NCBI RefSeq assembly: GCF_004005565.1
Contig: NZ_SADD01000014.1
Span: 1 to 64,000 of the forward strand
Direction of reading: 5' to 3'
DNA length: 64,000 bases
Source: Lujinxingia sediminis
GTDB lineage: Bacteria > Myxococcota_A > Bradymonadia > Bradymonadales > Bradymonadaceae
Both the position numbers and the translations under genes were made by a program. Of this stretch, positions 8,673 through 16,948 are shown in pieces; within the stretch, counting starts at the first letter, position 1, and each line of letters starts with the position of its first letter. The notes under the pieces are model-generated. The model did not search any database, was not told the DNA's origin, and saw nothing but the letters and a program-made list of their open reading frames with translations.

Positions 8673-10091
8673 TCATCGAACTCGTGGGTATGAATCACCC
8701 AACCATGCCCTCGCTGCGTTTCGAGCGTCTGCGTACTCGCACGGGTCAAGCGACATTTCACGAATGCGCGCAGCGACGACCGGGGCGCGTTTCACGAGTG
8801 TCATGGCGAGTTCACGGACTTCGTCGTTGCTGTCCCATAAGGATTCTCGTCCGAGGTCTACGCCGGCCTCGCTGCCGCTTGCTTTAAGGGCTTTAAATAC
8901 TCGGGGGCGGGCCTGGCAGTAGGGGAGTTGGTAGAAGGCGCGCTCTAAAAGATCTGTGGAGCGTGGGTCGGCAATGGAGGCCAGCGCATCGATCATGCTG
9001 CAGGCTCTGTAGACCCCAAAATAATCCGCTTCGCCTTCGAGGGCTGCCGACAACGTGTCCTCTACCATCGCGCGCTCGGCAGGTGTCGCGTGGCACTCCA
9101 GGATGCGGTGTGCCGCCATGCGACGTGCGCCCGGGGAGTTCAACCACTCTCTGGCGAGTGGGAGGGTGACAAAGGCGGGAAGTCCTTCGAGGTAGCGAAA
9201 GTAGAAAGGGCGGAATGCCGTACTTTTGGACGTTGGGCCTCCGGGGTCGCGCTCCAAGGCGCGACACACCTTGTCAAGAAGCGTGGTGTTGTGTTGTCGG
9301 CCGAGTACACGAAACGCGGCTCCCGTGACGAAGCGATTAGAACTACGCGTCGCGGCGATGAGGAGCTCCACACTCCCGGGATCCCTGCGGCTATCAAGCA
9401 GAGGAATGGTGTTGAGGTAGGTTTGCCAGCTGATCTGCCGAAGGAGCGCTTCCGTGCTCATCGAAGCGTCTGGCATGGTGTTGGCGTGTTCTTGCATTCG
9501 TTCATCGTGCCTGCGACGCACCGACGCTGCGATGCGATGATGACGAGCGCTTAGATCTGCCCACCGCTCTAAACGTTCCTCATCGTATGGGTCGATCAGA
9601 TCTTCGAGCTCGTGGTCGTCCAGATTCTGGCTAACGTACAGGAGGTCGGCATCGGTCAGAATGAACAGCTCATACTCGGATTCAATCTCGGCCACGGCAC
9701 TGAAGATGTTTTGCCAGTGTGGGCTGTGGAGCAGCATCGAGATCTGTTCCCGTGCCTCAGCGCTACCGCGAGCAACGAGTTCGGCGAGCACCCATGCAGC
9801 AAGGGAGGGTACATCTGTTTCGTACGAAGGATTCGCACGGTAGATTGCTGCGACCGATGATGGGCAAACGTTGAGCTCGATGGCCAATCGAGCGTAGTAG
9901 CGTTGGCGGTCTTCGAGCTGCGGATCCCATCGTGGGTCGTGTTCGATGCATTGAAGTAAGAGGTCGGATGAACCGGGAGTGTTCAGCGCGTTCAGATACC
10001 CTCGACCGAGCCCACGCTGCATCTGGCCCAGGAGGGTGTCGTGATGAGCGATGGGGGCGTCTGTGAAGCTCATATAGTCAGGCACGGGCAT
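8673..10091 (-). CDS. HEAT-repeat domain protein
   Basis: A 472-aa soluble, helix-rich protein. The C-terminal half has paired amphipathic helices of HEAT type, for example DPGSVELLIAATRSSNRFVT, MIDALASIADPRSTDLLERA and NDEVRELAMTLVKRAPVVAA. The N-terminal part includes LAAWVLAELVARGSAEAREQ and an acidic Asp/Glu-rich linker near residues 150-190. Such scaffolds mediate protein binding; no enzymatic motif is seen. The gene is convergent with the 7791 gene, with about 150 bp of featureless DNA between them. In this neighbourhood HEAT proteins can act as immunity or partner proteins, but that is inference. Confidence 0.7.
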   Translation of the reverse strand: MPVPDYMSFTDAPIAHHDTLLGQMQRGLGRGYLNALNTPGSSDLLLQCIEHDPRWDPQLEDRQRYYARLAIELNVCPSSVAAIYRANPSYETDVPSLAAWVLAELVARGSAEAREQISMLLHSPHWQNIFSAVAEIESEYELFILTDADLLYVSQNLDDHELEDLIDPYDEERLERWADLSARHHRIAASVRRRHDERMQEHANTMPDASMSTEALLRQISWQTYLNTIPLLDSRRDPGSVELLIAATRSSNRFVTGAAFRVLGRQHNTTLLDKVCRALERDPGGPTSKSTAFRPFYFRYLEGLPAFVTLPLAREWLNSPGARRMAAHRILECHATPAERAMVEDTLSAALEGEADYFGVYRACSMIDALASIADPRSTDLLERAFYQLPYCQARPRVFKALKASGSEAGVDLGRESLWDSNDEVRELAMTLVKRAPVVAARIREMSLDPCEYADARNAARAWLGDSYPRVR

Positions 10092-10168
10092 CTCAGGCGA
10101 AGGTTCTTTTTAAACAAAAAAGGTTAACTTTGGTCAGTAGAAACGTCGAGTTGTGCAGTTAGTTGGAA

Positions 10169-11715
10169 GTAAGCGTTCAGCCCCCCCTACTTTCCTAGCC
10201 GTTTAAGCCAACACAAGCACCGGCGCCGCCCTTCCACCACGCAACGCTTCCATAGAAGCGGTGATGTAGTCGAGCAAGCTTCGTCCCTGGCGTCGGCAGG
10301 TTTCGGCAGCGGTCCAGAGTCGCTCCATCAGCCGCAAACCTGCTTCGCTCTTTGAGCCCCACGAGAGCTTGCGCTGAATCACCGGGCCGCGCAGGGCACG
10401 TTCGGCGCGGTTGTTTGTGGGCTCTACATCCTCGTGATCGAGGAAGGCCCAGAGCATCACGTGTTTTGCATCTTTGAGCAGCCAGATGACAAACCCGGGG
10501 GCTTTTTCATCGAGCGTTTTTGCCTCTTTGAGAAGCGTCAGCCACCTGCGCACGACCTCGTCTTTCATCCAGGACACAAACTCACCACGAGATGTTTTGC
10601 CGGATTTCACCTCGATCCAGGCCTTTTGAAACGCCTCGCTTGATGCATGCAATTTGATGCCAATGTCGCCCATTGGCCCTTCTCGTACGGCCATGGCGGT
10701 AAATTCTCGCTTTATATGAGCATGGCAAATTTGACGTTGTTCGCGGGGCAAAATGCCATATGCGTTGTAGCGATCCGTAACGAGAATTCGCTCTTTAGAC
10801 TCCCCGATGGGCTCCCGGGCAAACTCTTTTCGACGACCTTCGCGAACGATGTAAACCGCCTGATTTTCGGTCTCCGTGACCCAGATCCAATAAGGGAGAT
10901 TGCCCAGCCGCCAGCCCGTTTCATCAAGCCCCACAACGTTCTTTGGGTGTTGTAGAGCAACGTGAACCTGCTCAAACCCCGGCTCAAGCGCCGCCGAGAC
11001 TTCTTCGAGATGTTTTTGGACCGTGCCAAGCGAACTCGGCGCGCCGATCACTTCGCTGATGAACCAATCGACCTGCCGGCGGCTGTCCCGACAGACCACC
11101 GAGAGCGCGCCGCTTAAACTTGAAAGTCTTGATCCCCAGCCACTTCCAGTAATCTCGGCGGGCAATCTTCCGCGCGTGATCTCGCCGCAGGCCGGACACT
11201 GGCAGGAAACGAGCTGGTGTTCGGTGCACTCGACCAACTTTGGCACAAGCTCAAAGACCTGATGTCGTGCCGGATGACCGGTGGCATGCTGCGCCGACAA
11301 CTCCTGGCCGCAACCGCGGCAGCTGGGCGGAATGTGCTTTTTAATATGGTCGACCTAGTCTTCAGGCAACAACTCTCGGCAATGACCTTGATGCCCCGGC
11401 TGTCCTCCCGGCACCCGCCCCGAGGGCTTTTTACGCCGTCGCCTTTTTCTCGCGCGCTCATTGTCCGTGGAGGGAGGTTTTGAAGAATTCTGGGAGTTTA
11501 AGCCGAGCATCCGCTCCAACTCTGCGATGCGTTGCAGTGCTTCGCGCAGCATTTGTTTCAGCTGCGCATTCTCCGCCTCCAGCTCCGCGATGCGATCATC
11601 CCGCCAGTCTCGTGGTGTCTCGCCCATAGTTTGATAGGATCGACACCATCGCCGGCTCACCAAACAAGGCAGGGGCGTTTGGGCGCGGAAGTGGGTCAGG
11701 TGGCTGAACGCTTAC
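10169..11715 (-). mobile_element. IS66-family insertion sequence (short, single transposase gene)
   Basis: The element is bounded by perfect 14-bp inverted repeats: GTAAGCGTTCAGCC at 10169-10182 and its reverse complement at 11702-11715. IS66 termini characteristically start with GTAA. The 1,547-bp interior holds only the tnpC-type transposase, with no tnpA or tnpB, as in the ISBst12-like subgroup. The 8-bp flanks (AGTTGGAA on the left, TTGTGAAC on the right) do not match, so no target duplication survives; rearrangement after insertion is possible. Confidence 0.85.
10203..11627 (-). pseudogene. IS66-family transposase (TnpC) with internal amber codon
   Basis: Reading from ATG 11627, the N-terminus has the coiled coil RIAELEAENAQLKQMLREAL and the IS66 signature LNSQNSSKPPSTDN, then a Lys/Arg-rich linker. 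A TAG at 11355-11357 follows LLPED. The same frame continues as VDHIKKHIPPSCRGCGQEL, the zinc-finger-like part, into the DDE core (VVGLDETGWRLG, VTDRYNAYG, and the C-terminal EPTNNRAERALRGPVIQRK). Continuity on both sides of the stop shows a single nonsense change, probably at an Glu or Gln codon. The encoded transposase would be split and is presumably inactive. Confidence 0.85.
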
Positions 11716-11794
11716 TTGTGAACTTTAAGAACTACTTTACATAGCCCAACGTGTTAATGGTCGCTCTCTTTTACAATATCATCAGGTACGTTCG

Positions 11795-12286
11795 ATGCAC
11801 TCACCCCCCACGTGGCGTCTTGGCCCTCCTTTCATCTACATCTCCTCAAACGAGCGGGATCTCATCGTCTCGGCGGAGTATGGCAACGAGGGTTTCGAAG
11901 TCCGCAAGATGCGCGGGCCTCGGTGCAGAACCATCATCGAGCTCATGCACGAGTTCGGCGCCGCCCTGCAGTTCTTCGATGGCTTTGGGAACAACGGCAA
12001 CGCCCTTCGGGAATGCCTCATCTACCTGGACGAATGGATGCCCGCGAAGGGCTACGTTTTGGTCTTCACCGATGCAGAACAGGTTCTAGCGGACGAGATT
12101 GTAGATCGCGACTGGTTGTTGGACGTGCTCGTGGGGGCGGGACAATGGTGGAGTGAGGCTGTGACGGGCCAGCGTCGCTTTGACAGGCCACCGGTGTTAT
12201 TTAAAGCTGTGTTTGAATGCTCGCCGGGAGACCGTTCGTGGGTGGAAGTATGCGAGGAAGCGGGCTGCGGCTTCGATTATCTATAG
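11795..12286 (+). CDS. Barstar-like RNase inhibitor / immunity protein
   Basis: A 163-aa protein. The central segment FFDGFGNNGNALRECLIYLD, followed by EWMPAKGYVLVFTDAEQV, matches the barstar fold. In that family the G-N-x-x-AL..CL..L helix docks into the RNase active site and is followed by a strand with 'fxnaee'. Barstar homologs neutralise barnase-type ribonucleases and are common orphan immunity genes near Rhs and CDI loci. No barnase-like toxin is seen next to it, so it may be an orphan protecting against a competitor. It begins 80 bp past the IS66 end and opens an array of small same-strand genes. Confidence 0.75.
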   Translation: MHSPPTWRLGPPFIYISSNERDLIVSAEYGNEGFEVRKMRGPRCRTIIELMHEFGAALQFFDGFGNNGNALRECLIYLDEWMPAKGYVLVFTDAEQVLADEIVDRDWLLDVLVGAGQWWSEAVTGQRRFDRPPVLFKAVFECSPGDRSWVEVCEEAGCGFDYL

Positions 12287-12327
12287 TTCAATATTTTGAA
12301 GTGATCGGAAACTTCTGAGGTTCGATA

Positions 12328-12690
12328 ATGACTGTGGAGCTTCGGGTTCATCGCGAGAATATTTTAAATACACTCGAACTCATTGCCGATGGCGCGGGCC
12401 AACGCGAGTATCAACGTCAAGTGCCCTTTGTGAGTGTGCCAGCCGAGTTGTTCAACCAGTGGGATGACTTTTACTATCCTGACGATGACCTTTTCCGTGA
12501 GGCGTTTTCTGACCTTGAGCTGATTGTGCTTTCGACGTTTGATAGAGTTTTCAACGATGTAGCTGATGCGATCGCGCAAGAGCTTCTTCCAATCGACGAG
12601 TTTATGAAGACGGAAGCGTGGAAGACGCTTTCTTTTGCGGCGAGGGAGGCGTTGAGTCGCATTGAAAAGGTTGGGGATGTCCAGGCGTAG
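12328..12690 (+). CDS. Small hypothetical protein in the immunity array
   Basis: A 120-aa soluble acidic protein, ATG preceded by GAGG at suitable spacing. Features include QVPFVSVPAELFNQWDDFYY and a helical C-terminal half (FDRVFNDVADAIAQELLPID, then AREALSRIEKV). I do not recognise a family. Its size, acidic composition, co-orientation and position 41 bp after the barstar-like gene fit an immunity or antitoxin role. TAG stop. Confidence 0.6.
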   Translation: MTVELRVHRENILNTLELIADGAGQREYQRQVPFVSVPAELFNQWDDFYYPDDDLFREAFSDLELIVLSTFDRVFNDVADAIAQELLPIDEFMKTEAWKTLSFAAREALSRIEKVGDVQA

Positions 12691-12805
12691 GTGGAAGAGC
12701 GAAATGGCTGAGATAAAACTGATTTTTTAAATATGTAGGCTGAACACGTGGACATCGGTAAGTGAATATTTGAAAGTGTTTGACGTTAAATGAAAAGAGG
12801 GTTAA

Positions 12806-13177
12806 ATGAAAGCAGCCTTGATTCATTATCATAGCCCTGATGCGGATGATCTTGACTCCTGGGAGCCAGAACAAAGCGATTGCTTTGGGTTTCTTCTCGA
12901 AGTGAAGATTGGGATAAGCTTTGAAAAAGGAGCAGATGTTTTCCAGTTCATGGTGTGTACGCCTCGATGGTTGGAGGAAAACTATAAGAAGGAGAAGGTG
13001 GTTTCCTTAAGGGGGTATATAATCGTGTTTCGCTACGACTTACATGAGATTATTAGCTGGATAGATAACTTGATCGATAAGGCGACCGGAGATGACTGGG
13101 AGTCGATTGCGAAGTGGATCGGGCGGTATGGACTCTGGGAGTTTGAAGACTTTAATAAGCATTCAGTTCTACCTTAA
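12806..13177 (+). CDS. Imm8-type immunity protein
   Basis: A 123-aa protein with the Imm8 layout: N-terminal strand MKAALIHYHSPDADDLDSWE, a central CFGFLLEVKIGISFEKGADV, the FMVCTPRWLEENY motif, YIIVFRYDLHEIISWI, and a C-terminal WESIAKWIGRYGLWEFEDF. The VCTPxWL and WEFEDF blocks are the strongest family marks. Imm8 proteins neutralise toxin tips of polymorphic toxin systems. GAGGG lies just upstream of the ATG. The cognate toxin is not adjacent, so it behaves as an orphan immunity gene in the array. Confidence 0.8.
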   Translation: MKAALIHYHSPDADDLDSWEPEQSDCFGFLLEVKIGISFEKGADVFQFMVCTPRWLEENYKKEKVVSLRGYIIVFRYDLHEIISWIDNLIDKATGDDWESIAKWIGRYGLWEFEDFNKHSVLP

Positions 13178-13188
13178 GGAGGTGTATT

Positions 13189-13596
13189 TTGAGGATGGTA
13201 GGAAGAAACTTTTCAACGGGAGTTGAGATTCCCGATAATATCGCTTTCATCAGCTGGAAGGTTGGAAATAGTGATGCAACTCTTGTGATTGCAGATTTTT
13301 ATTCTCGGGCTAACGGAGCTATTGAGGTTGTTTTTAAGCCACGTCCGTTGGCATATCGGTCGATGGATGAAGGTTCATGGCTGTCGATGTATTGGCCTCC
13401 AGATGAAAATGATTTTCCGTTGAAACCAGTGATACTTATTGAGAAAGGTTCCGACTTTTTGACGTGGCTTCCGGGCTATTGTGAAGAGGAGTTTGCTGAT
13501 CGCGACCTGCTTCATTTGATGTTTATCACGATGGATGACGTGTTGGAGGTATTGTGTGATGAAATGCCGACTTTTCGAAAAGTGCCTTTAAAGTGA
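13189..13596 (+). CDS. Immunity-like protein, paralog of the 13789 gene
   Basis: A 135-aa protein with a strong Shine-Dalgarno, TAAGGAGGTG, at 13175-13184. This favours the TTG at 13189 (about 6 bp spacing) over the in-frame ATG at 13195 (12 bp). Recognisable blocks are AFISWKVGNSDATLVIADF, FKPRPLAYRSMDE, FLTWLPGYCEEEF and VLEVLCDEMPTF. The same order of blocks recurs in the gene at 13789-14178, so the two are divergent tandem duplicates. Family unknown. The SD overlaps the end of the Imm8 gene, indicating cotranscription. Confidence 0.65.
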   Translation: MRMVGRNFSTGVEIPDNIAFISWKVGNSDATLVIADFYSRANGAIEVVFKPRPLAYRSMDEGSWLSMYWPPDENDFPLKPVILIEKGSDFLTWLPGYCEEEFADRDLLHLMFITMDDVLEVLCDEMPTFRKVPLK

Positions 13597-13788
13597 TGAG
13601 CTGTTAGGATTCCTTTTGGTAGCTTGTTTTTTAGAGTTTTGGTTTAGTGTGAGGTAAGAGTCATGTATTCGTTCACCTGGGGAGAGTGCCTGATGAACAC
13701 GACTCAAGCGGAATAGTAAATTTCTGATAGGGGCTTTAATAAAAGGGTTGGGTTTTCTTTCTGGCGCAATAGTGGCGTTGAGGGTTTT

Positions 13789-14178
13789 ATGGAAAGATAT
13801 GTTGATTTTCCAGGGCTAGGTGCTCTTCCATCAGTGTTTTTCTTTAAATCTTGGAGCACCGGTTATAAAAATGATGTTCTTCGAATAGAAGATAGGGGGT
13901 CGCTTCTGTTCAGGGATGTAAGTGTTTCATTTCGCCGATATCCTTTGGCTGTCCGGCATCTTTCTCATTTGTCGCAAACAACAAGTGAAGTTCACTCTTA
14001 CCGGCATTTGCCCGAATCCGGAATTTCGCTGGTGGAGAATTCGAAGTATGTTGAATGGTTTCAGGAACAGAGTAGGGGTGTGTATGCGCCCGATTATATT
14101 TATCATGTGGTAGTGTTGCTCTCGGACGGGCTCTTTGAGTTTTTGTGTTTAGAGCTTCCAGAGGTGGCTTGGTTTTAG
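13789..14178 (+). CDS. Immunity-like protein, paralog of the 13189 gene
   Basis: A 129-aa protein. It aligns with its upstream neighbour over the whole length: FKSWSTGYKNDVLRIEDR versus ISWKVGNSDATLVIADF, RYPLAVRHLSHLSQ versus PRPLAYRSMDEG, EWFQEQSRGVYAPDYI versus TWLPGYCEEEFADRDL, and LFEFLCLELPEV versus VLEVLCDEMPTF. Identity is low, so the duplication is old or one copy was imported. About 190 bp without a convincing gene separates the two. The start has only a weak ribosome site. TAG stop. Function inferred from context only. Confidence 0.6.
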   Translation: MERYVDFPGLGALPSVFFFKSWSTGYKNDVLRIEDRGSLLFRDVSVSFRRYPLAVRHLSHLSQTTSEVHSYRHLPESGISLVENSKYVEWFQEQSRGVYAPDYIYHVVVLLSDGLFEFLCLELPEVAWF

Positions 14179-14255
14179 GGGTGTTTTTTTTGTGTGTTGT
14201 GTGTACATGTAATGTTTTTGCAGTCAGGGGGGCAGAGCAGGAGCGAGTTCAAGAG

Positions 14256-14426
14256 GAGCCTTGCTGGCCCACATGGAAAACGATCGTCGCCGGCGGCCTC
14301 CTGGGCGGCCAGGGGCAGGGCGCCCAGGAGCAGAAAAGCCAGGGTGAGCAGGGGCGAGAGCAGGGTGATGCAGGGGCGATGGCGAGGTATTCGCGTATGC
14401 TGGGAGAAGGTCGTGTCCATTCGCAT
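14256..14426 (-). pseudogene. Truncated 5' end of an exported-protein gene
   Basis: Reading left from ATG 14426, the sequence encodes a good Sec signal peptide: a basic N-terminus with RIPRHRPC, the hydrophobic ITLLSPLLTLAFLLLGA, and the cleavage-like LPLAAQEAAGDD. The frame then loses coding character at about 14256, exactly where high-GC chromosomal sequence gives way to the low-GC immunity array. I read this as the stump of a resident gene cut by insertion of the array. The rest of 14179-14700 shows no other gene. Confidence 0.35.
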
Positions 14427-14613
14427 AACGCAGCCTGCATCGGGAGGCGCGCCGGATGTCGCTGGAACGCGCGTGGGTGGCGGGGGCTCCCCAGAGGTAG
14501 CGGGGGGCGGGGAAGTGGCAAGCCTGATGGAGTTGGGTGCGATGCGCATCTCGCGGTCGGTGTTCTCGGTCAGTTGCCTGATCGGCATCGCCTTTTGGTG
14601 GCCTACGCAAATG

Positions 14614-14649
14614 GAAAAAGCCGGCGCTCTGTGAAGAGGGCCGGCTCTT
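14614..14649 (-). terminator. Rho-independent terminator of the 14701-16005 gene
   Basis: On the minus strand, AGCCGGC pairs with GCCGGCT across an approximately 14-nt loop and is followed by TTTTT. It lies about 55 bp past the stop of the leftward gene ending at 14701. The opposite strand has a weaker T tract. Confidence 0.7.
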
Positions 14650-14700
14650 TGGTTTATGGCGTGGGGCCGCGCTAGAGGCGCGGTGCGCTAGAGTGAGTCT

Positions 14701-16005
14701 TTACTGGGATTCGATGAGGGTTCCGGCACGCCAGTAATATGAGCCAGCTACAGAGCGTTCACGGCCGCCGCTGACGGTGGCGTGTTGGCCGGAGGCGGTG
14801 TTTTGATATCCGCCACTGACCGAGGAGTACCAGCCATTGGCGTTGTTTTGATGCCCGCCGCTGACGGTGGCGTGATAGCCGGAGGCGTCGTTGTTATACC
14901 CGCCGCTGATCGAGGAGTATTCGCCTGAGGCTCTGCTGGCGCGCCCGCCGCTGATCGCCGCATAGCTACCTGAAACCGTGTTTCGAAAACCGGCGACCAG
15001 CCCCCCATAGCTCTCGTAATTGTGTTCGGATCCCACCACGAGATTATGAGACCCGCTCTTGTTGCGACCCAACGCACGGGATTCGTCATAGCCGACGATC
15101 AAGTTACCGAGGCCGTTGACCTGGGCTCCGCTACCGGTGTCGCCGTCGGTGCTGCCCAGGCCATTTCGCACATGCACGTTAACGCCGGTGAACGTCACTG
15201 CGGGTTGCCCATTCACCATGGTGCGATTCATGTCCTGGGTCACGCGCTCCAGAGCAGCGATTTCGGTCCGATGGGTGTTGAGCATTATGGCGTTCGACGA
15301 AACATCGGCGGCGTTGGTGGCGATGTCGCCTTCGTTGACGGCGATCGCCGTAGCATTCGACGAGATATTGGCGGTGTTGGTCAAAATCTCGCTGGTGTTT
15401 GCGGAAATCGCAGTGGTGTTCGTTGAAATTGCCGCCGTGTTGGTCGCGATACTCGCCTCATTCTGACCGATTCGCGATTCCAGGCTGGCGACGTCGATCG
15501 GGGTGCCGCCGGTGCCCTGGAGGTTGGACTCCAGGGATTCGACGCGGGAGCGAAGCGAGGCTAACTCGCTAAGAGCGGCCTGCACGTCGGCGGCGCTCAA
15601 ACCCTGGAGGGAGTCGGCCTCATTGGCCCTATTCGAGCGCAGGGCATAAGGCACCGACTCGACGGGATTGCGGGGGCTCAGCGTTTCTCCATCGATAGAC
15701 ACTTCGAGCCAGTAGGCGCTGCCGTCAAAGACGTCGACGAGCGACTCCGTTTGGCCGAGCTGGGCGGAAAAACTGCCGTTGACGACGTCGATGGTGGAGA
15801 AGGTTTCGCTCCAGACCTCGGAGCCGCCGTTTGCGGCGTCATAGAGTCGAAAGCTCGCTTCCACGGTGGTGTCCACGGGCGCACCGCTGCCATCGGTGAG
15901 GTTGCCCTTATACGTCATCGTCTCCGGCACTTCAGCGGCGGCGGAGAGCGAGAATCCCAGACAGAAAAGCATGACAAGAGAAGCGACGCTCGTTTTCAAA
16001 TTCAT
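14701..16005 (-). CDS. Exported coiled-coil / YadA-head-like repeat protein
   Basis: About 434 aa from ATG 16005, which has AAGGA about 7 bp upstream; a longer in-frame start at 16044 lacks this. A signal peptide (LVMLFCLGFSLSAAAEV) leads into a beta domain with PETMTYKGNLTDGSGAPVD and a conserved PVESVPYALRS, common in exported fibre-type proteins. Next come a heptad segment, tandem 7-residue repeats of the type T-N-T-A-A-I-S (about residues 185-255), and a C-terminal run of 14-aa repeats of the type ASGxYxxxSGGxxN as in YadA trimeric-adhesin heads. Trimeric fibre assembly on the cell surface is inferred. No YadA anchor is visible. Confidence 0.8.
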   Translation of the reverse strand: MNLKTSVASLVMLFCLGFSLSAAAEVPETMTYKGNLTDGSGAPVDTTVEASFRLYDAANGGSEVWSETFSTIDVVNGSFSAQLGQTESLVDVFDGSAYWLEVSIDGETLSPRNPVESVPYALRSNRANEADSLQGLSAADVQAALSELASLRSRVESLESNLQGTGGTPIDVASLESRIGQNEASIATNTAAISTNTTAISANTSEILTNTANISSNATAIAVNEGDIATNAADVSSNAIMLNTHRTEIAALERVTQDMNRTMVNGQPAVTFTGVNVHVRNGLGSTDGDTGSGAQVNGLGNLIVGYDESRALGRNKSGSHNLVVGSEHNYESYGGLVAGFRNTVSGSYAAISGGRASRASGEYSSISGGYNNDASGYHATVSGGHQNNANGWYSSVSGGYQNTASGQHATVSGGRERSVAGSYYWRAGTLIESQ

Positions 16006-16061
16006 GGATAAATCCTTAAGAAATCGTGGGACATGCCCGATCATTTTGGTCGTCGAAAAGA

Positions 16062-16367
16062 TTACTGCCCTGTCGTGGAGGAGGCCGGTGTGAGCTCGAG
16101 GCGGTAGTTCGCGCTCTCGCTTTTTAGCCTTGGCGCCGCCGGATTGAGCTGCCCGGAGAGGGTGTAGCTGGAGCTCATCGAAACACCTCCGCTGGGGACG
16201 AGCTCGCCCTGCAGGCTCAAGCCTTCTGGGGAGGTGGTGTCGGACTCCCCCGTGTCGGGAGTGTTGTCGGTCGCGTCTCCGGTGGGATCACCGGAGCAGG
16301 CCGCAGTGATGAGCAATGCACAGATCGTGAGTGCTGCCGAGCAGAGCCGTCGTCGTTTGGGTGCCAT
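16062..16367 (-). CDS. Small lipoprotein
   Basis: A 101-aa protein with a clear lipoprotein signal (ICALLITAACSGDP; lipobox ITAAC) followed by an Asp/Thr-rich linker and a short strand-rich C-terminus. It lies 56 bp upstream of the YadA-head-like gene on the same strand and is probably cotranscribed. It could help anchor or fold that fibre, but nothing in the sequence proves this. The 42-bp repeat array begins 130 bp upstream of its start. Confidence 0.75.
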   Translation of the reverse strand: MAPKRRRLCSAALTICALLITAACSGDPTGDATDNTPDTGESDTTSPEGLSLQGELVPSGGVSMSSSYTLSGQLNPAAPRLKSESANYRLELTPASSTTGQ

Positions 16368-16498
16368 AGGGTCTCCTGGTTGAGTCGGTGCGGCTTTTCC
16401 CCCGTGTCCGTTCGTTGAATGTGTGGGGGGAGAGTAGAGAGGTTGCGAGGGGGTGTCAAAGCGGTGGGGTGAGCGGGTGAACCCTCGCGTCGCCGGCC

Positions 16499-16876
16499 CG
16501 AAAGGAGCCGGCCTCGGAGCGCAGTTTTTCCGGTAAAAGGCGGAGAGAGCCGGGCAGGGAGGGAAAAATTTATCGGCATGAACGGAAGGATCCGCCCCGT
16601 GAGGGAAAAATCTCTCGGTATAGGCGGAAGCTTCCGTTCTTTTTTAGTCGTCGACCGACGGAGAAGCGGAGCCTTCCGGCCGGTGAGTGAACATCTTGCC
16701 GAGGGTGGCGGAACTTTCCGTTCATTTTTGATTAGAGAGCATGAAAAGGCCGGAAGCTTCCGTTGTTTTTTAATCGTCGACCACCGGAAAGGCGGAAGCT
16801 TCCGCATGGTGAGTGAAAATTTTGTCGGGGAGGGCGGAGCGTTCCGTTGTTTCGCGCGAACGCGGATCGCTTTTGG
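16499..16876. repeat. Nine-unit 42-bp tandem array with palindromic 12-bp cores
   Basis: Cores related to the palindrome CGGAAGCTTCCG start at 16499, 16541, 16583, 16625, 16667, 16709, 16751, 16793 and 16835, an exact 42-bp spacing throughout. The 30-bp intervals fall into classes. One contains GTGAGTGAAAATTTTGTCGG-like sequence (units 3, 5 and 8, with unit 2 weaker). One contains TTTTTTAATCGTCGACC-like sequence (units 4 and 7, with 6 and 9 weaker). Because 42 is divisible by three, both strands show spurious 14-aa repeats, which I do not regard as genes. The array fills the gene-free gap between a lipoprotein start (16367) and an upstream outer-membrane gene end (16949). The rest of 16368-16948 shows nothing else. 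Confidence 0.9.
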
Positions 16877-16948
16877 GCGGCGCGACCGGCGTTTGAGAGA
16901 CATTTTGGTCGTTGAGGGCCGAGACATCCGGTATGCGAGCGAAACGAC

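Noticed and set aside
10161-11723. 8-bp target duplication of the IS66 element
   Set aside because: The flanking octamers AGTTGGAA and TTGTGAAC do not match.
16499-16876. CRISPR array at the 42-bp repeats
   Set aside because: The conserved part is only 12 bp, palindromic, and the 30-bp intervals resemble each other; no cas gene is nearby.
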